Positions 5,883-7,063 of a stretch of DNA of 7,063 bases are shown in pieces; positions within the stretch are counted from its first letter, which is position 1; the number at the start of each line of letters is the position of its first letter. Both the position numbers and the translations under genes were made by a program. Source of the stretch: Desulfuromonadaceae bacterium GWC2_58_13 (GTDB taxonomy: Bacteria; Desulfobacterota; Desulfuromonadia; Desulfuromonadales; Trichloromonadaceae); contig MHXM01000038.1 of the NCBI GenBank assembly GCA_001825565.1, forward strand, positions 1 to 7,063, in the 5' to 3' direction. The notes below the pieces were generated by a model. That model did no database searches. It was not told the DNA's origin and worked only from the letters and a program-made list of their open reading frames with translations.

Positions 5883-6095
5883 TCAGACCGCGAGGATATA
5901 GTCATCGCCATCGACGCATTCGGAGGACCCTTCGAGAAAAGAGTTCTTGTGCACATCCTTGATGACTTCAGTCACTCCGTGGTTGACGGACCAGATCGTT
6001 CCGCAAACCCTGCATTCCTTGATGTCTTCATAAAAACCCTCGGAATGCAGATCCAGTTCTTTGAATTCGTGATGCTTACATACGGGGCATTTCAT
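5883..6095 (-). CDS. small zinc-ribbon protein, 70 aa, function unknown
   Basis: The product opens with Cys3-Pro-Val-Cys6 and continues to Cys28-Arg-Val-Cys31-Gly, a four-cysteine zinc ribbon (rubredoxin-like spacing of 21 residues between knuckles). The segment from His8 to Thr42 includes Leu-Asp-Leu-His-Ser-Glu-Gly-Phe-Tyr-Glu-Asp. The tail is acidic (Glu59, Asp62, Asp64, Asp65), and there is no signal peptide or membrane segment. An AAGGAG ribosome site seven bases before the ATG, a promoter upstream and a terminator downstream support a real single-gene unit. I recall similar short proteins from Geobacter relatives but cannot name a function; a metal-binding accessory or nucleic-acid-binding role is a guess. 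It is convergent with the carboxylase operon and downstream of mqnD on the same strand, separated by 304 bases. An opposite-strand frame over it is a shadow. Confidence 0.85.
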   Translation of the reverse strand: MKCPVCKHHEFKELDLHSEGFYEDIKECRVCGTIWSVNHGVTEVIKDVHKNSFLEGSSECVDGDDYILAV

Positions 6096-6102
6096 GGCAG
6101 CT

Positions 6103-6108
6103 CTCCTT
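6103..6108 (-). promoter_or_regulatory. ribosome binding site of the zinc-ribbon gene
   Basis: AAGGAG on the minus strand is separated by seven bases from the ATG at 6095-6093. This is a near-perfect Shine-Dalgarno sequence and fixes the start of this short gene. Confidence 0.85.
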
Positions 6109-6156
6109 TCTGTGAAATAGTAGGCATGATCTATGTCGATCCATAGTGATGGTTAA

Positions 6157-6186
6157 ATAATATAGGTCGCGAGGCCTTTAATGCAA
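6157..6186 (-). promoter_or_regulatory. possible promoter of the zinc-ribbon gene
   Basis: On the minus strand, TTGCAT (6186-6181) is followed after 16 bases by TATATT (6164-6159), or after 18 bases by TATTAT (6162-6157). Both -10 candidates match five of six consensus positions; the -35 box is weak (three of six). The predicted leader of about 55 bases contains a short inverted repeat, CTATG (6131-6135) with CATAG (6142-6146). Confidence 0.45.
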
Positions 6187-6256
6187 CAAGAAAAAAGAAA
6201 AAAACAACGGCAAAACAATAGGTTGGAACGGTTTATCGTTTTAGTGAGTAGATCGT

Positions 6257-6268
6257 TTGTTTAAACAA
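6257..6268. repeat. 12-bp perfect palindrome TTGTTTAAACAA
   Basis: This uninterrupted palindrome lies about 70 bases upstream of the -35 box of the proposed zinc-ribbon promoter. It could be a regulator site, but AT-rich palindromes of this length occur by chance. No factor is assigned. Confidence 0.35.
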
Positions 6269-6399
6269 GTAAATTTGTCGTGTATAAAATTTGACCTAAA
6301 CTAAAAGTTCCGCCGTAACCGTCTTTTATCATTGGGTCCGCGGAAAATAGATCGGTATTTTGAATTTTGCGGGTTGCGGGGGGATGGCCGGTGCCGGAC

Positions 6400-7063
6400 T
6401 CAGGAACCCGGAGCCCCGAACAGAGGCAGGTCGCAAGGAGGGATCAGCTTTCGTTGCTCGGCGCGGGCCAGAAGGGTGGTTACGGCTTCAAGCCCTTCGC
6501 GACCAAGGTCGAGGGAAAAGTCATTGACGTACAACCCGATGTGACTGTCGATGACCCCATCGGAAAGTTCCTGGGCATGAGCCTTGATGTAGGGACGCGA
6601 TATTTCCGGATGGGCAAAGGCGAATTCGATGCTGCGCCGAAGCGCCGCGTCGATCTCCGCGATCAAATGCGGTCCGAGCGAGCGCTTGACCAGTATGCCG
6701 CCAAGAGGGATCGGTTTGCCGGTCGTTTCTTCCCACCATTGGCCGAGATCGAGAACCTGATGCAGCCCCTGCTGTTGGTAGGTAAAACGGGATTCGTGAA
6801 TAATCACGCCGGCGGGCAGTTCGCCCCGGGCCACCGTGGACAGGATGCGGTCAAAGGGCATGGGGACGACCTGCCCGAAGCCTTCACCGTAGAGCTGGAG
6901 CAACAGGTTGGCCGTGGTCAACTCGCCGGGAATGGCAATCTTCCGATTGCGCAACTGATCCATGCCAAGAGGGCTGGAGGCGATCACCAGCGGTCCGCAA
7001 CCGCGACCCAGGGCGCCACCGCTGTGCAGCAGGGCGTAGTCCTGTCGCAGATGGCCGAACGCG
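6400..7063 (-). CDS. mqnD: 1,4-dihydroxy-6-naphthoate synthase, C-terminal part (partial)
   Basis: The enzyme converts cyclic dehypoxanthine futalosine to 1,4-dihydroxy-6-naphthoate in the futalosine route to menaquinone. The frame stays open to the right edge; 221 residues are visible of a usual length near 270-285, so the start lies outside. Recognisable MqnD features in order are: a Leu-Leu-x-Ser-Gly-Gly-Ala-Leu-Gly-Arg-Gly-Cys-Gly-Pro segment (about 7032-6991), an IAIPGELTTANLL segment typical of this periplasmic-binding-protein fold, an IHESRFTY motif whose His (codon 6796-6798) corresponds to the residue proposed as catalytic in the Thermus enzyme, and the diagnostic LDLGxWWExxTGxPIPLG. 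The related MqnA is less likely because of this last motif. The internal GTG at 6987 is not the start, since conserved residues continue upstream of it. It implies menaquinone-based anaerobic respiration. Confidence 0.92.
   Translation of the reverse strand, partial: AFGHLRQDYALLHSGGALGRGCGPLVIASSPLGMDQLRNRKIAIPGELTTANLLLQLYGEGFGQVVPMPFDRILSTVARGELPAGVIIHESRFTYQQQGLHQVLDLGQWWEETTGKPIPLGGILVKRSLGPHLIAEIDAALRRSIEFAFAHPEISRPYIKAHAQELSDGVIDSHIGLYVNDFSLDLGREGLEAVTTLLARAEQRKLIPPCDLPLFGAPGS

Larger units (their letters stand above)
6096..6399. other. AT-rich non-coding region between mqnD and the zinc-ribbon gene
   Basis: These 304 bases hold the zinc-ribbon ribosome site and likely promoter near their left end, a purine-rich run at about 6188-6203 and a 12-bp palindrome. 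I see no gene on either strand and no clear T-run terminator behind mqnD, so read-through from mqnD into the zinc-ribbon gene cannot be excluded. Confidence 0.65.

Noticed and set aside
5850..6146. 98-codon open frame on the plus strand
   Set aside because: It starts inside the carboxylase operon terminator and lies opposite the zinc-ribbon gene, which has a real ribosome site and conserved cysteine pairs.
6332..6544. 70-codon open frame on the plus strand overlapping mqnD
   Set aside because: Arginine-rich translation typical of a shadow frame, opposite a well-supported mqnD.

Overview
The window looks like chromosomal core-metabolism DNA from an anaerobic, GC-rich member of the former Deltaproteobacteria, most likely the Desulfuromonadales/Geobacterales group. 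This rests on protein character, not on a database search: a long ASB-ACT type SerA, a two-gene acyl-CoA carboxylase of unusual build, a futalosine-pathway menaquinone gene (mqnD), and a small zinc-ribbon protein of a kind I associate with that group. No mobile element, CRISPR array, tRNA or rRNA is visible.

Layout, left to right. (1) Positions 2-514 (+) are the C-terminal 170 residues of D-3-phosphoglycerate dehydrogenase (serA), closed by a strong intrinsic terminator at 546-575. (2) Positions 576-1123 are about 550 bases of AT-rich non-coding DNA. They hold two tandem operator-like sites resembling GntR/FadR-family targets (619-645), several perfect palindromes or hairpins, and a possible sigma-70 promoter with a perfect TTGACA box (962-992). 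(3) Positions 1124-2848 and 2908-5784 (+) form a two-gene operon. The first gene is a fused carboxyltransferase subunit of 574 aa. The second is a fused biotin carboxylase / biotin carrier subunit of 958 aa. (4) Positions 5785-5882 are a convergent intergenic region with two hairpins; each carries its T-run on a different strand, so each gene has its own terminator. (5) Positions 5883-6095 (-) encode a 70-aa CPxC...CxxC zinc-ribbon protein with an excellent ribosome binding site and a likely promoter. (6) Positions 6096-6399 are AT-rich and non-coding. (7) Positions 6400-7063 (-) are the C-terminal 221 residues of mqnD, 1,4-dihydroxy-6-naphthoate synthase, whose start lies beyond the right edge.

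The two carboxylase genes should work as one enzyme. The large subunit charges its own biotin with CO2 using ATP, and the small subunit moves the carboxyl group to an acyl-CoA. No membrane decarboxylase subunit is adjacent, so an ATP-driven carboxylase is more likely than a sodium-pumping decarboxylase. The acyl-CoA substrate cannot be read from the sequence: the residue that distinguishes propionyl-CoA from acetyl-CoA carboxylases in studied homologues is an alanine here. The biotin carboxylase is divergent and has a region of about 230 residues between its catalytic part and the biotin domain that I do not recognise. If the GntR/FadR-like sites upstream are real, the operon may respond to a fatty acid, acyl-CoA or organic acid.

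I do not see a wholly new system. The least ordinary parts are the divergent carboxylase, its long leader with stacked palindromes, and the small zinc-ribbon protein.
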